This document shows positions 18,143 through 27,900 of a DNA stretch of 64,000 nt, piece by piece; within the stretch, counting starts at the first letter, position 1, and each line of letters opens with the position of its first letter. A program made the position numbers and the translations under genes. Source of the DNA: Candidatus Anammoxibacter sp. (GTDB lineage: Bacteria; Planctomycetota; Brocadiia; Brocadiales; Anammoxibacteraceae). Where the stretch lies: the NCBI GenBank assembly GCA_021777105.1, contig JAIQZQ010000066.1:62001-126000 (forward strand), in the 5' to 3' direction. The notes below the pieces were generated by a model. That model was not told the DNA's origin, did not search any database, and saw only the letters and a list, made by a program, of their open reading frames with translations.

Positions 18143-19429
18143 ATGACCGAAAACAAACCAAAAAAAACCGGAAAGGCCGTTAAGCAAGAGCCTAAAGATT
18201 TAAGCGGACGCGGCGGCGGCGTTGATAATTCGCAACAGCCTTCTCTTGATATGGACAAGTTGCTCGCCCCGGTTCAGGGCGACAACACTGCGGGACGCTC
18301 CCTTCGATATGAAACAGTGTATGATGAAATTCGCGAAGCCAGGCGTAGCGACGACCCTGATCTTCCGTTAGGCGATTGGGAAACGGAGCTAAAAAAAGCC
18401 GATTGGAAAAGCGTGAAAACGCTGTGCCTGAGCGCGCTTGAAACATGCGGCAACCCTGACGCAAACTCAAAAGACCTTCAGTTGGCTGCCTGGCTTTTGG
18501 AAGCCCTCATACACTTATATGGCTTTAACGGCCTTGAACAGGGATTAAAGCTTATCAACGGACTGTTTCGCAAATTCTGGAAAAATCTCTATCCTGTAAT
18601 TGAAAAAGATGATTTTGACGCGCGTATCGCCCCAATAGAATGGCTAAATGAAAAGTTATATATTCAGCTAAAAATGGTTCCCATTACAAAGCCAAAATTA
18701 ATTACAGTGAGCGCTTATACCATGCTTGATTATGACGAGGCTATCCGCATTGAGAACCTGCCTAAAAAAGAGGGCGATTCGCAAAACAATGTAGCGGAAG
18801 GGATTATAACTAAAGCCGATTTTGTAAAAAGCGCAATGTTGAGCCCTAAATCGTTTTTTAAGGAACTAAACGGATTCTTGAACGGCTCGCTTGCAACATT
18901 GAACGCTATAGGCGATTATTTAGATAAAAAATGCGGCGACCAATCACCCAGCCTCAGGCAAATCAGGGAGACTATTGTTGAAACCAACCGGGTGATAGAG
19001 TATTTTTACAATGAAGTGGAAGATGAAGAGGAACCTGCCGCCGCGCCCCCGAAGGCCGCGGAGCAAACTATAACGGAATCCGCTAAGAAGAGTAGCGTGA
19101 TTCAGCCAAAATCAAAAAAAACAGTTAAAAAAGATGAAAAAAGAAAAGAAAGTCAGGAGGGCGATGATATGCAGATAAATTCAAGAGACGACGCGTATAA
19201 CATGCTTTTAGAAGCTGCCGAGTTTTTAATGGAACATGAGCCGCACAGTCCAACTCCATATTTAGTTAAACGCGCGGTCGCATGGGGCAATATGACGCTG
19301 GCCGAACTGTTGCAAGAGCTTGTGGATGACGAGGGAAACCTCTCGCAGCTTTACAAACTATTAGGATTTAAAGGCACAAACAGCGAATCCGCCGGCAATG
19401 ATGAATATGCCGGCAACGAAAATGAATAA
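18143..19429 (+). CDS. tssA: Type VI secretion protein TssA (ImpA family)
   Basis: A 428-residue protein with the ImpA N-terminal domain (about residues 35-170): SLRYETVYDEIREARRSDDP, LQLAAWLLEALIHLYGFNGLEQGL and the FWKNLYPVIEKDDFDARIAPIEWLN signature. A charged, Lys/Glu-rich linker (about 290-345) leads to a short helical C-terminal domain with SPTPYLVKRAVAWGNMTLAELL, the TssA C-terminal pattern. TssA caps the growing sheath and primes assembly at the baseplate. It is the last structural gene before the spike and cargo genes. Confidence 0.92.
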   Translation: MTENKPKKTGKAVKQEPKDLSGRGGGVDNSQQPSLDMDKLLAPVQGDNTAGRSLRYETVYDEIREARRSDDPDLPLGDWETELKKADWKSVKTLCLSALETCGNPDANSKDLQLAAWLLEALIHLYGFNGLEQGLKLINGLFRKFWKNLYPVIEKDDFDARIAPIEWLNEKLYIQLKMVPITKPKLITVSAYTMLDYDEAIRIENLPKKEGDSQNNVAEGIITKADFVKSAMLSPKSFFKELNGFLNGSLATLNAIGDYLDKKCGDQSPSLRQIRETIVETNRVIEYFYNEVEDEEEPAAAPPKAAEQTITESAKKSSVIQPKSKKTVKKDEKRKESQEGDDMQINSRDDAYNMLLEAAEFLMEHEPHSPTPYLVKRAVAWGNMTLAELLQELVDDEGNLSQLYKLLGFKGTNSESAGNDEYAGNENE

Positions 19430-19472
19430 ACATGTGAATTGATACCTAAATTGTGCGATTTTCTAGTTCAAT

Positions 19473-19547
19473 GTGTCATTTCGACCAACGGGAGAAATCT
19501 AAAACCGTCACTGTCTCAGGATTTCTCGTATTCACTCGAAATGACAC
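19473..19547. repeat. Palindromic element TGTCATTTCGA...TCGAAATGACA
   Basis: Outer arms GTGTCATTTCGA (19473-19484) and TCGAAATGACAC (19536-19547) and inner arms GAGAAATC (19492-19499) and GATTTCTC (19520-19527) form a 75-bp imperfect hairpin. Similar dispersed hairpins are known from many genomes. It lies in the 319-bp gap between tssA and vgrG. Confidence 0.8.
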
Positions 19548-19649
19548 GGCTGTTTTTGATTATCACTTAACAGGTGAAAGGCTAAATCATCGTAACTATC
19601 ATCTATGTAATATGAAAGTTTTAAGGTCACCCAAAGGGTGATTATTAAC

Positions 19650-19705
19650 GGCACAGGCATCATTGCCTGTGATCAATTGAAAACACAGGCAATGATGCCT
19701 GTGCC
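19650..19705. repeat. CACAGGCA hairpin element, copy 2
   Basis: Inverted repeat with 22-bp arms (19650-19671 and 19684-19705). Each arm contains CACAGGCATCATTGCCTGTG. Flanks AAAGGGTGATT on the left and CCACTATTAATATG on the right recur around copy 3 near 52500, so the mobile unit is about 95 bp. Confidence 0.85.
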
Positions 19706-19748
19706 ACTATTAATATGAAATATTAAAATCACTTAGGAGGTTTGAGGT

Positions 19749-21452
19749 TTGAGTCCAGGTCAAAATGTTTTCCATTCAATAACCACCCCTCTTGATTCCA
19801 ACGAGCCCAAGTTTTTCCTGACTGAACTAAACGGAACCGAAGAGGTTTCAAATCTTTTTTGTTATAACGCCATATTAACAACTGAAGACAACAATGTAGA
19901 CTTTTCGCTTTTAATGGGCAAAAGCGTTACACTTAACATTAATATCGAAGTTGAAAAGAAGCGTTACATTAACGGCATTATCAGCGGGTTTTCACAGGAA
20001 GAGACCGGAGATACAACATCAAGATTTCAGGCTGAAATCCGCCCATGGCCATGGTTTCTTACATTGACAAAAGATTGCAGGATCTTTCAGGACAAAACCG
20101 CCCCTGAAATTATCGAAACGCTTTTAAAAGAGTATGCTTTCTCAAATTTTAAGGCAAACCTCACCGGCACATACACCAAACGCGAATATTCCGTGCAATA
20201 TCGCGAAAGCGTGTTTGACTATATATCGCGACTAATGGAAGAAGAGGGCATTTTTTATCTTTTCGAACATTACGCGTCCGGGCATAAAATGATACTTGCC
20301 GACGATTCCGGAGTTTTTAAACCTTGCCCTGAGTTGGCGGTTGCCGAGCCGGCGCCGGTCGATTATCAACATGAACGCGAGGGATACATTACCAGATGCA
20401 GTTTACGGCAGAGAGTGACGGCAAACACATATTCACTGGATGATTTTAATTTTGAAACCCCAAGCTCTGAATTAAAAGTTAAAGCAGACGGCAAAATATC
20501 CGGCGACCTGAAAGTGTACGACTATCCGGGCGGATATCAAAAAACATCCGACGGCGAAAGTTTAGTAAAAAAACGCATCGAAGAGCGCGAATTTCCAGGC
20601 AAGGCAATTGACGGCGATAGCCATGTGCGCTCGTTTATCGCGGGTTATAAATTTACGCTTCAAAAACATAAACGAAAAGACCTTAACGCGTCCTATGTGA
20701 TTCGACGGTTGTCAATTAGCGCCACGCAGGATCAATATGGCAACACATTTGAGGCGTTTCCTGAAACCGTCAATTACAGGCCGCCTTTAGTTACCCCAAA
20801 GCCAAGCGTTTACGGTTTGCAGACAGCTATTGTTGTAGGCAAAAGCGGCGAAGAGATCTGGACGGATAAATACGGGCGCGTAAAAGTGCAATTTCATTGG
20901 GATCAATTAGGGAAAAAAGACGAAAACAGCTCTTGCTGGGTCCGGGTGGCGCAGGACTGGGCCGGCAAGAATTTTGGGAGCATGTTTATACCAAGGATTG
21001 GGCAGGAAGTTGTTATCGGCTTTATTGACGGCGATCCGGACAGGCCTATCATCACGGGATCAGTCTATAATTCAGAGCAAACAACGCCTATATCGTTGCC
21101 CGCGGATCAGACACAAAGCATGATTAAAACCAATAGCTCTAAAGGCGGCGGCGGGTTTAATCAGGTCCGCCTGGAAGATAAAAAAGGCAGCGAAGAGATC
21201 TATATGCATGCGCAAAAGGATATGAATGTTGATGTGGAAAACGACCTGAACATCAATGTTAAAAAGAACAATGAGACGCATACTGTAAAAGGAACGCGCG
21301 ACGTGACCGTAACCGGAGCTGAAAAACACACCAACAAAGCCGATTTCACCCAGAAAGTTACGGGCAACTATACCCTTAAAGTTACCGGCAACCTAACCAT
21401 TGAAGCCTCCGGCATCACTGTTGTCAAAGGCAGTATGGTAAAGATTAATTAA
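19749..21452 (+). CDS. vgrG: Type VI secretion spike protein VgrG (TssI)
   Basis: A 567-residue VgrG. It shows the gp27-like N-terminal half, including FDYISRLMEEEGIFYLFEHY. The gp5 OB-fold contains WTDKYGRVKVQFHWDQLGK, WVRVAQDWAG and PRIGQEVVIGFIDGDPDRP, and a repetitive beta-helix needle follows (about 470-567). It ends soon after the needle, so it is not an evolved VgrG with an effector extension. The start is a TTG with AGGAGG at 19735-19740, 8 nt upstream. PAAR and the giant propeller protein follow, making this a spike-plus-cargo module. Confidence 0.95.
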   Translation: MSPGQNVFHSITTPLDSNEPKFFLTELNGTEEVSNLFCYNAILTTEDNNVDFSLLMGKSVTLNINIEVEKKRYINGIISGFSQEETGDTTSRFQAEIRPWPWFLTLTKDCRIFQDKTAPEIIETLLKEYAFSNFKANLTGTYTKREYSVQYRESVFDYISRLMEEEGIFYLFEHYASGHKMILADDSGVFKPCPELAVAEPAPVDYQHEREGYITRCSLRQRVTANTYSLDDFNFETPSSELKVKADGKISGDLKVYDYPGGYQKTSDGESLVKKRIEEREFPGKAIDGDSHVRSFIAGYKFTLQKHKRKDLNASYVIRRLSISATQDQYGNTFEAFPETVNYRPPLVTPKPSVYGLQTAIVVGKSGEEIWTDKYGRVKVQFHWDQLGKKDENSSCWVRVAQDWAGKNFGSMFIPRIGQEVVIGFIDGDPDRPIITGSVYNSEQTTPISLPADQTQSMIKTNSSKGGGGFNQVRLEDKKGSEEIYMHAQKDMNVDVENDLNINVKKNNETHTVKGTRDVTVTGAEKHTNKADFTQKVTGNYTLKVTGNLTIEASGITVVKGSMVKIN

Positions 21453-21471
21453 ATTAGTCATTGGTAATTGG

Positions 21472-21506
21472 ATACTGGATACTGGATACTGGATACTGGA
21501 TACTGG
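21472..21506. repeat. Short tandem array of the ATACTGG heptamer (5 copies)
   Basis: Five exact ATACTGG units, preceded by GTAATTGG and followed by CAGCCGGCTGCGCGGCTGC. The same flanks bound the 19-copy array at 28569-28701, so both are copies of one element differing in repeat number. Confidence 0.9.
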
Positions 21507-21536
21507 CAGCCGGCTGCGCGGCTGCATGATGCCGAT

Positions 21537-21626
21537 GCACAAATCCCCCTCCCCTTTGTGGGAGGGGTTAGGGGAGGGGGTATTTAAAATACCTCTATTT
21601 AGTGACTATGCGGGTTTTGGTTTGAT
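21537..21626. repeat. G-rich dispersed element (TGGGAGGGGTTAGGGGAGGG), copy A
   Basis: About 90 bp including CCCCTCCCC TTTG TGGGAGGGG, then TTAGGGGAGGGGG and TATTTAAAATACC. It is nearly identical to 28859-28950 and related to 30170-30340 and 48383-48570. The facing C-run and G-run form a stable hairpin, and the G-runs could form a quadruplex. Confidence 0.85.
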
Positions 21627-21675
21627 AATGACAAAAACCTAATTACTAATTACCTATTTTTTTAAGGAACATGTT

Positions 21676-21996
21676 ATGCCGGGACAGGGCAGAATTGGAG
21701 ATAAAGCATTTTGCGCGGCTTGCAATCATGGTTGCCCGATTTGCCCGCATCCAGTGCAAGGGCCTGGTATTCAGGGTTCGACAGACGTGGTTGTTAACGG
21801 CAGGAACGCGCTCAGACTGGGCGACCCGGGGGTGCACTCTCCGTGTTGCTTCCTTAATATGTGGAAAGCCGACGCCGGAAGCTCGACAGTGCTGATAAAC
21901 GGCAAAGCCGCTCATCGCCTTGGGGATAAGACGAAACACTGCGGAGGCACAGGCAATTTAGTTGAAGGCAGCGCGGATGTTATTGTGGGAGGATAA
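21676..21996 (+). CDS. PAAR-domain protein, T6SS spike tip
   Basis: A 106-residue single-domain PAAR protein. It carries several Cys and His residues (AACNHGCPICPHPVQGP, CCFLN, HCGG) expected to bind the tip metal, and beta-turn repeats such as DVVVNGRNALRLGDPG and TVLINGKAAHRLGD. PAAR sharpens the VgrG spike and carries effectors. AAGGA precedes the ATG. The next gene starts only 4 nt after its stop, so the giant protein is co-translated and is probably its cargo. Confidence 0.92.
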   Translation: MPGQGRIGDKAFCAACNHGCPICPHPVQGPGIQGSTDVVVNGRNALRLGDPGVHSPCCFLNMWKADAGSSTVLINGKAAHRLGDKTKHCGGTGNLVEGSADVIVGG

Positions 21997-21999
21997 AGA

Positions 22000-24900
22000 T
22001 TGGCTCGAAAATCCGGCGAAAATGATGAACTATATCTTTTGGACGGCAATGTAAAAAAGATGGTCCTCCGGACCATGAACCTGATCAAAAACGGCGAAGC
22101 AAAACAAGCGGAGCTTGAACTTTACCGTTTCTCAATAAAACACGGCCCCGAAAAAACCGCGCAGGTATTGCTTGTTTTAAAGAGAGAAGTCCATTCCAAT
22201 GAAAACATAGAGTCGTTAATAAGCGACGCTTCCATAGAGCCGGAAAAAACCGGCGCATTTAAAAAATTTATAGAACTGCCTGGTTCTAACAAATTTTTTA
22301 AAGAGCTAAGAAAAATAAGCGGCATCAACGCTATAAATCCACAAGAGAAGGATAAGCTGTCAAAAAAGATAGAGTATATTGCCGCCCAGTTATCCAAATC
22401 TAAAAAAGAACACGATAAAAGCCCTGCCAATGATGAAAAAAACGCGCCCCGCAAAGAGCGTCGAAAATCCCTTGAAAAGAACCTGACTTTGTGGGAGAAC
22501 GACATTGACGAAATCATCCACAAGCTAAAGAGCTCTGAAAACGCCAAACAACATGACATAAATGAGCCGGCCCGCCCCTCGCCGCGACAAGCGCGCGTAA
22601 AAAAAACCGAACCCCTATACCGCGACCTCTATAAACAAGGCGTAATTATCGGCGTCAATTCAGCGTCTAACAAGCTCTATACGGCAAACACCGCCGCTAA
22701 ACGCGTAAGCGTAATAAACATCGCGACAAGAGACGTTGTAGCCGTTATTGATTTAAATAATTACCCAATCGCCATATCCGTCGATCATATTTCCAATCGT
22801 ATTTTTATTGCGAATAAGCGCGATTGGCCTGACGCAAAACTCCGTCCAAGATTTGGCGACGTCACTGTTATCGACGGCAAGCGCGACAAAGTTATAGCTG
22901 AAATTAGCGTTAACGATCCAACCGGCATTGACTTCAACCCTGAAACAGGCATTGCCTATGTCTCCGACGGCCTCGGCAAACAGGCGCTGGCAATTGACGG
23001 ACGAAACTATAAAATTATCAAATCCATAAAGTTCCGCTCCCCCCTAAACGGAATATGCGTTAATCACAGAACCAATATGATATACGCCGCCACCGATTCA
23101 AAGGCAATCGCAATAATCAACGGAGCCGATAACAAGGCAATAAAAGCGCTTCCACTAACAAGCAATCCAATAAATATTGTTGTCAACCATCAAACCAACA
23201 GGATATACGCCGCCCATTACGCGGAATTCATCACGGTAATTGGCTCCGCGGCCAACAAAGTTATCGGCCGCATACCAATAGAAAACGGAGCAATCGGACT
23301 CTGCGTTAATCAAGCCGCAAACATTGTGTATGCCGTAAATAAATGGAACAAAACAATTGACATAATAGACGGCGAGACCAACAAGGTTATAGGCAATATT
23401 GATGTGCCGGGCAACGATCCTCACAGAGTTGAGTATAATCCCTCATTCAATCATTTTTATGTCTCTAAACGCGACTGCGATATTGTTGACATAATTGACG
23501 CGGACAATAATAGAATAATTGGCAGATTGCCCGACAAGAGCTTTGGTTTAGGCATGTCGGGGGCGTCTTTTGCCGGCGATGAGTTTAAAGGGCCTGAATT
23601 ATCTGAAGAGGCAGCAATGCCCGGCGTTTCCATAGCCGTTAATTCCACAACTAATAAGATATACGCGGCCAACGGCATACGCAAACACATTATAGTTGTT
23701 GACGGCATAGACAACTCCTTTATAGCGGCTATAGATATGATTAACTCCCCTGCCGCAATAGCGGTTAACAACATCGCCAACCTTATCTTTGTGGCAAACA
23801 GAAGCAGATGGTTGGAGAAAAGCCTGATATCCGATGTTGATAATCTTGCTGTAATTGACGGTTCAACAGACAAAATCATAGATAAAATTGCAATAGACGA
23901 TCCCAACGATATTTGCGTTAACCATAAAACCGGCATGGTATACGCCACAAGCGCCGCCGGCAAATCAGTTGTGGTTATTGACGGTTTAAAAGCCAAAATA
24001 GTCGCAGTCGCCCCATTGAACTTTAAACCAAAAGGCATAGCAGTCAGCGCCGCGTCAAACTTGATTTATGCCTCAGGTGATTCAAATAACGTGGCTGTCA
24101 TTAACGGCTCAAACAATAAAGTAATCGACTCAATTGCAATTCCGGAGGGCTCCGGCAAGATTGCGCTTAATCTGGAAACAAACAAGATTTACGTTGTACA
24201 TGCAAATGGATTTGTCACCGTTATTGACGCAGCCAAAAACAAAACGCTTGATCCGGTATTTATTGAAAAAGGCGCGGTAGACATTGCCGTGAATCCATTA
24301 ACTAATCTCATTTACGCATTAAATAGGCGAAACAAGGTTGTAGTTGTTATAAACGGCGCGACCGACCAGGTTGTTGATGTTATTGCCCTGCCCGGAAACG
24401 AGCCGTGCGGCATAAGCGTAAATCCTGCCGCAAACCTGATTTATGCAACTAAAGGCGATAGCGACAGTGTTGAAGTTATTGACGGCGCTAAAAATAAAAT
24501 AATCGCCTCATTTCCAGCCCGGAAGCTACCCGCGGCCGGCGACGCGCCCGTCCCTGTTATAGAAGAGCGAATGGCTTTTTCAAAATTGTCTGAAGTAGTC
24601 AAAGGCGGCCGGCCGGCAGCAGCCGAGGGCGAGCCCCAAAAACACAAAGTAGTCATAGGTGTTAACACAACAACGTCAAAGATTTACGCTGCCGGCGGCA
24701 TAAGCGCAAACATCAACGTCTTTGAACGGGCAACTAAAAAGATAATCGCGGTTGTTAAAATGACAGAGTTTCCTGTCGCAATAGCAGTCAACTGTGTCGC
24801 CAACCGCGTATATGTCGCCGCCAAAGCCAAACAAACCGGCCCCGGACAATCAGCCGGCATTGACAATGTTACGGTTATTGACGGAGCCACTGATCAAATA

Positions 24901-27900
24901 ATAAAAAAAGTCCCGGTTAACGCCGTTAAAGATGTTGACGTCAACCCTGAGACGGGTTTTGCGTACGCCACAAACACTGCTGACAAAACAGTAGTAGTTA
25001 TAGACGGCGAAGCAAATGAAGCAATAAAATCTATAAAACTCCCCTTCCCCCCATTTGGTGTCGGAGTCAACCCAAACACAAATCTGGTTTACGTTGCCAT
25101 GGGTCAAAAAATAGTCGCAATAATAGACGGAGCCTCCAATAAGGAGATAGCAGCCGTCCTTGTTAACCCAAATCCTGAAACAATCGCAATCAATCCCATA
25201 GCCAACAAGATATACGTCACCCACGCTAATGATTGTGTAACCGTCATTGAAGGCAAATCAAATAAAACCCTGAAACCAATCAGCATAAAAAACGGAGCCG
25301 CCGGCATAGGAATAAATCCCGCCGCAAACCTGTTGTACGCTGTGGAAAAGGAGAGCAAAACAGTTGTAGTTATAAACGGCGCTACAGACAAAATTACGGG
25401 AAAGATTGTTATTCCATGCAAGGGAGCCGGCCTCACAAACGTCAATCCCGCTATCAACACAATTTACGCGACTAAACAGGATAGCGATGAAGTTGAGGTT
25501 ATTGACGGCGCTTCAAATGAGATAGTTGAAACCCTGCCCGCAAAATTGACGGAAGGGGGAAAAGCCCCTATTGCGCCGGAACTAAACGCGCTCGGAGTTT
25601 CTGAAAAGATCGGATTAATCCCCGTAGGCGCCGCCGCCCTTGCCGCGGCGGCCCGCGCGAAAAAGCGAGGGAAAGAGCCGCCAATAGATGAGCGGGAAGA
25701 TATAGATGCCAGTAAAGCAAAAAAGAAACCGGGAGATGAAGATGCCGGCGAACAGGAACAGGATGCGGAACAACTTGCGGCATTAAAAAAGAGAAAGAAG
25801 AAAGCCGCCAAAGAGGCAGGCGCAGGCGCGGAAAAGGCCCAACCTGAAGCGGCGGAAGCCGGCGCGGAAGCCGCAAAGGCAAAAGCAAAAGCCGCTTTAC
25901 AAAAAGCAAAAGCCGCGGCAGCCGGCGCGGGTGGCGGCGCAGCAGCTGCCGCCGGGGTTGCCGCCGCAGCGGCAGGAGCCGGTCAGGCAGGCGCGGATGA
26001 AGCAGCAGAGATGGAGGCGCAACAACAAGGCGCCGCTAAAATTACAAAAAAAACAGGAGCCATGGCAGGAGAAACAGGAGACGGCGCAGAGTTTGAAGAT
26101 GAAGTAGCTAAAGAAGCGGCCGGCAAAACCAAGGCCTCCATATCCGCAGGCGCTGACGGAGAGGCCGGCCTTGAGGCAGAGCCCCCCCCTGTTGACGCTG
26201 TCGCATTAAGCGGCAAATTGGGAAGAGCCGCGACCGGCGGCAGCAAGGGCGAAGCCGGCGAGGCAGCAGAGGCCATGGCGGATGATGGAGCCCAAAAAAT
26301 AACCAAACCAGGCTTAAAAATCCCAGGCGATTTAAAAGGAGAAACCGGCGGGGCAGTCACAGGCGATGCGGCAGGAAAGATAGGCCGACCCGGCTTGAAA
26401 GCCCCCGGCGATTTGGAAGGAGAAACCGGAGAAGGAGAAGACGATTCCGCAATAGGCGGCAAATTCGGCATAAAAAAAAGAACGGCGGGCGATGGAACTG
26501 AAGACGCCGGTATAACCGGCGCAGCAGAAGCCGGCGCCGCAATGGGGGCAAAATCCGGATCTGGAGAAGGCGGTGAACTTGATAAAGAAGAGTTGCAAAT
26601 AAGAGACGCCGCCAATGCTCAAATGAAAAAAGAGGCTATCGCAGCCGGAGCCAAACCGGAATTGGGTCCCCCTGAACAGGATGATATGGAAGCCGGCGCA
26701 GCAGCAGCGGCAACAACAGGAGCCGGCAAAGCGGAGCCTGAAGCAGACGCCGGCAAATCCGGAATAGCCGCAACGCGCGAAGGAAAACGAATTGCACCCG
26801 CAGGCGCGGCAGGGGCCGGGCAGGAAGCAGCGCCTACGGAAAAAGGTCTAGCCGCAGGAGGAGCAGGAACAGGAGCAGGAGCAAGCGCAGGAACGCCGGG
26901 TGAAAGAGCCGCTAAAGCAGGAGGCGCGGCAAGCATTGCAGCCGCAACCGGAATAGCCGCAACCGCGGGAGGCGAAGAGGGAATACCGCCCGATGCCACA
27001 GCCAAAACAGAAACAGCCGCAAAAGGCGCAATCGACGCAACTGCCGGCCAACAGGAAGCGCAGGCGAAAACGGAAGGCGCGGCAGCTGCCGCAGGAGGAG
27101 CCGGCGCCGCAGGCGCGGAAGCTCCGGGCGCAAGCGCCGCTGAAGCAGGAGGCGCGGCAAGCATTGCCGCCGCAACTGCGGGAGGAGCAGGCGCCGCCGG
27201 AACAGGAACGCCGGGCGCTGGCGCCGCTGAAGCAGGAGGCGCGGCAAGCATTGCAGCGGCTACCGCAGCCGGAATAGCCGGCGCGGGAGGAGGCGAAGAG
27301 GGAATACCGACCGACGCTTCAGCCAAAACAGGAACCGCCGCAAAAGTTGCAGCAGGCGCAACCGCCGGTCAACAGGAAGCGCAGGCGGAAACGGGAGACG
27401 ACGCAACCGACGCCGGAGGAGACGGAGCCGGACAAGCAGCCGGCGCCAAGGTTGTGGATAAAGCCGGCAAAGGCCCTGGAGGCCCGGCGGATATGGCTCA
27501 GAAAACATCAAAAAAAGAGGAAAAAGATATTGATGACGACACTGATTTTGCCACGCCGGTCGGCCCGGCAATTTACCTCGGCAAGGAGTTGCGCAATTAT
27601 AAGGCCAAGCCAACTGTGAGTAATTTAACCTTTTTGACTTACATGTCATTTATTGCCAAATTGCAATTTCTGCCGAATACATGGACTCCGCCAATGGACC
27701 CGGCTATGTTTAAAAAATCGTTTGATATAATGGAGCTTATAGTCCCGCCCAACGGCCCGTTTAACCTTTTCCGCGAAATAACGCTGCTGAAAGCGCATGT
27801 TAACACCGCTAAAGTAATCGGCAAGGGATTTGAAAAATTTATTAAAGGAGTATGTGACGGAATTTGCCAGGCAATAAGTATTACCCATTTATTAAACATA

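Noticed and set aside
21671..21895. Alternative 74-codon frame overlapping PAAR
   Set aside because: The 21676 frame gives a complete PAAR with metal ligands; the other is a shadow.
26619..27326. Long Ala/Pro-rich antisense frames opposite the giant gene's linker
   Set aside because: They are shadows of the biased codons of the linker. The plus strand is a continuous frame of 2179 codons.
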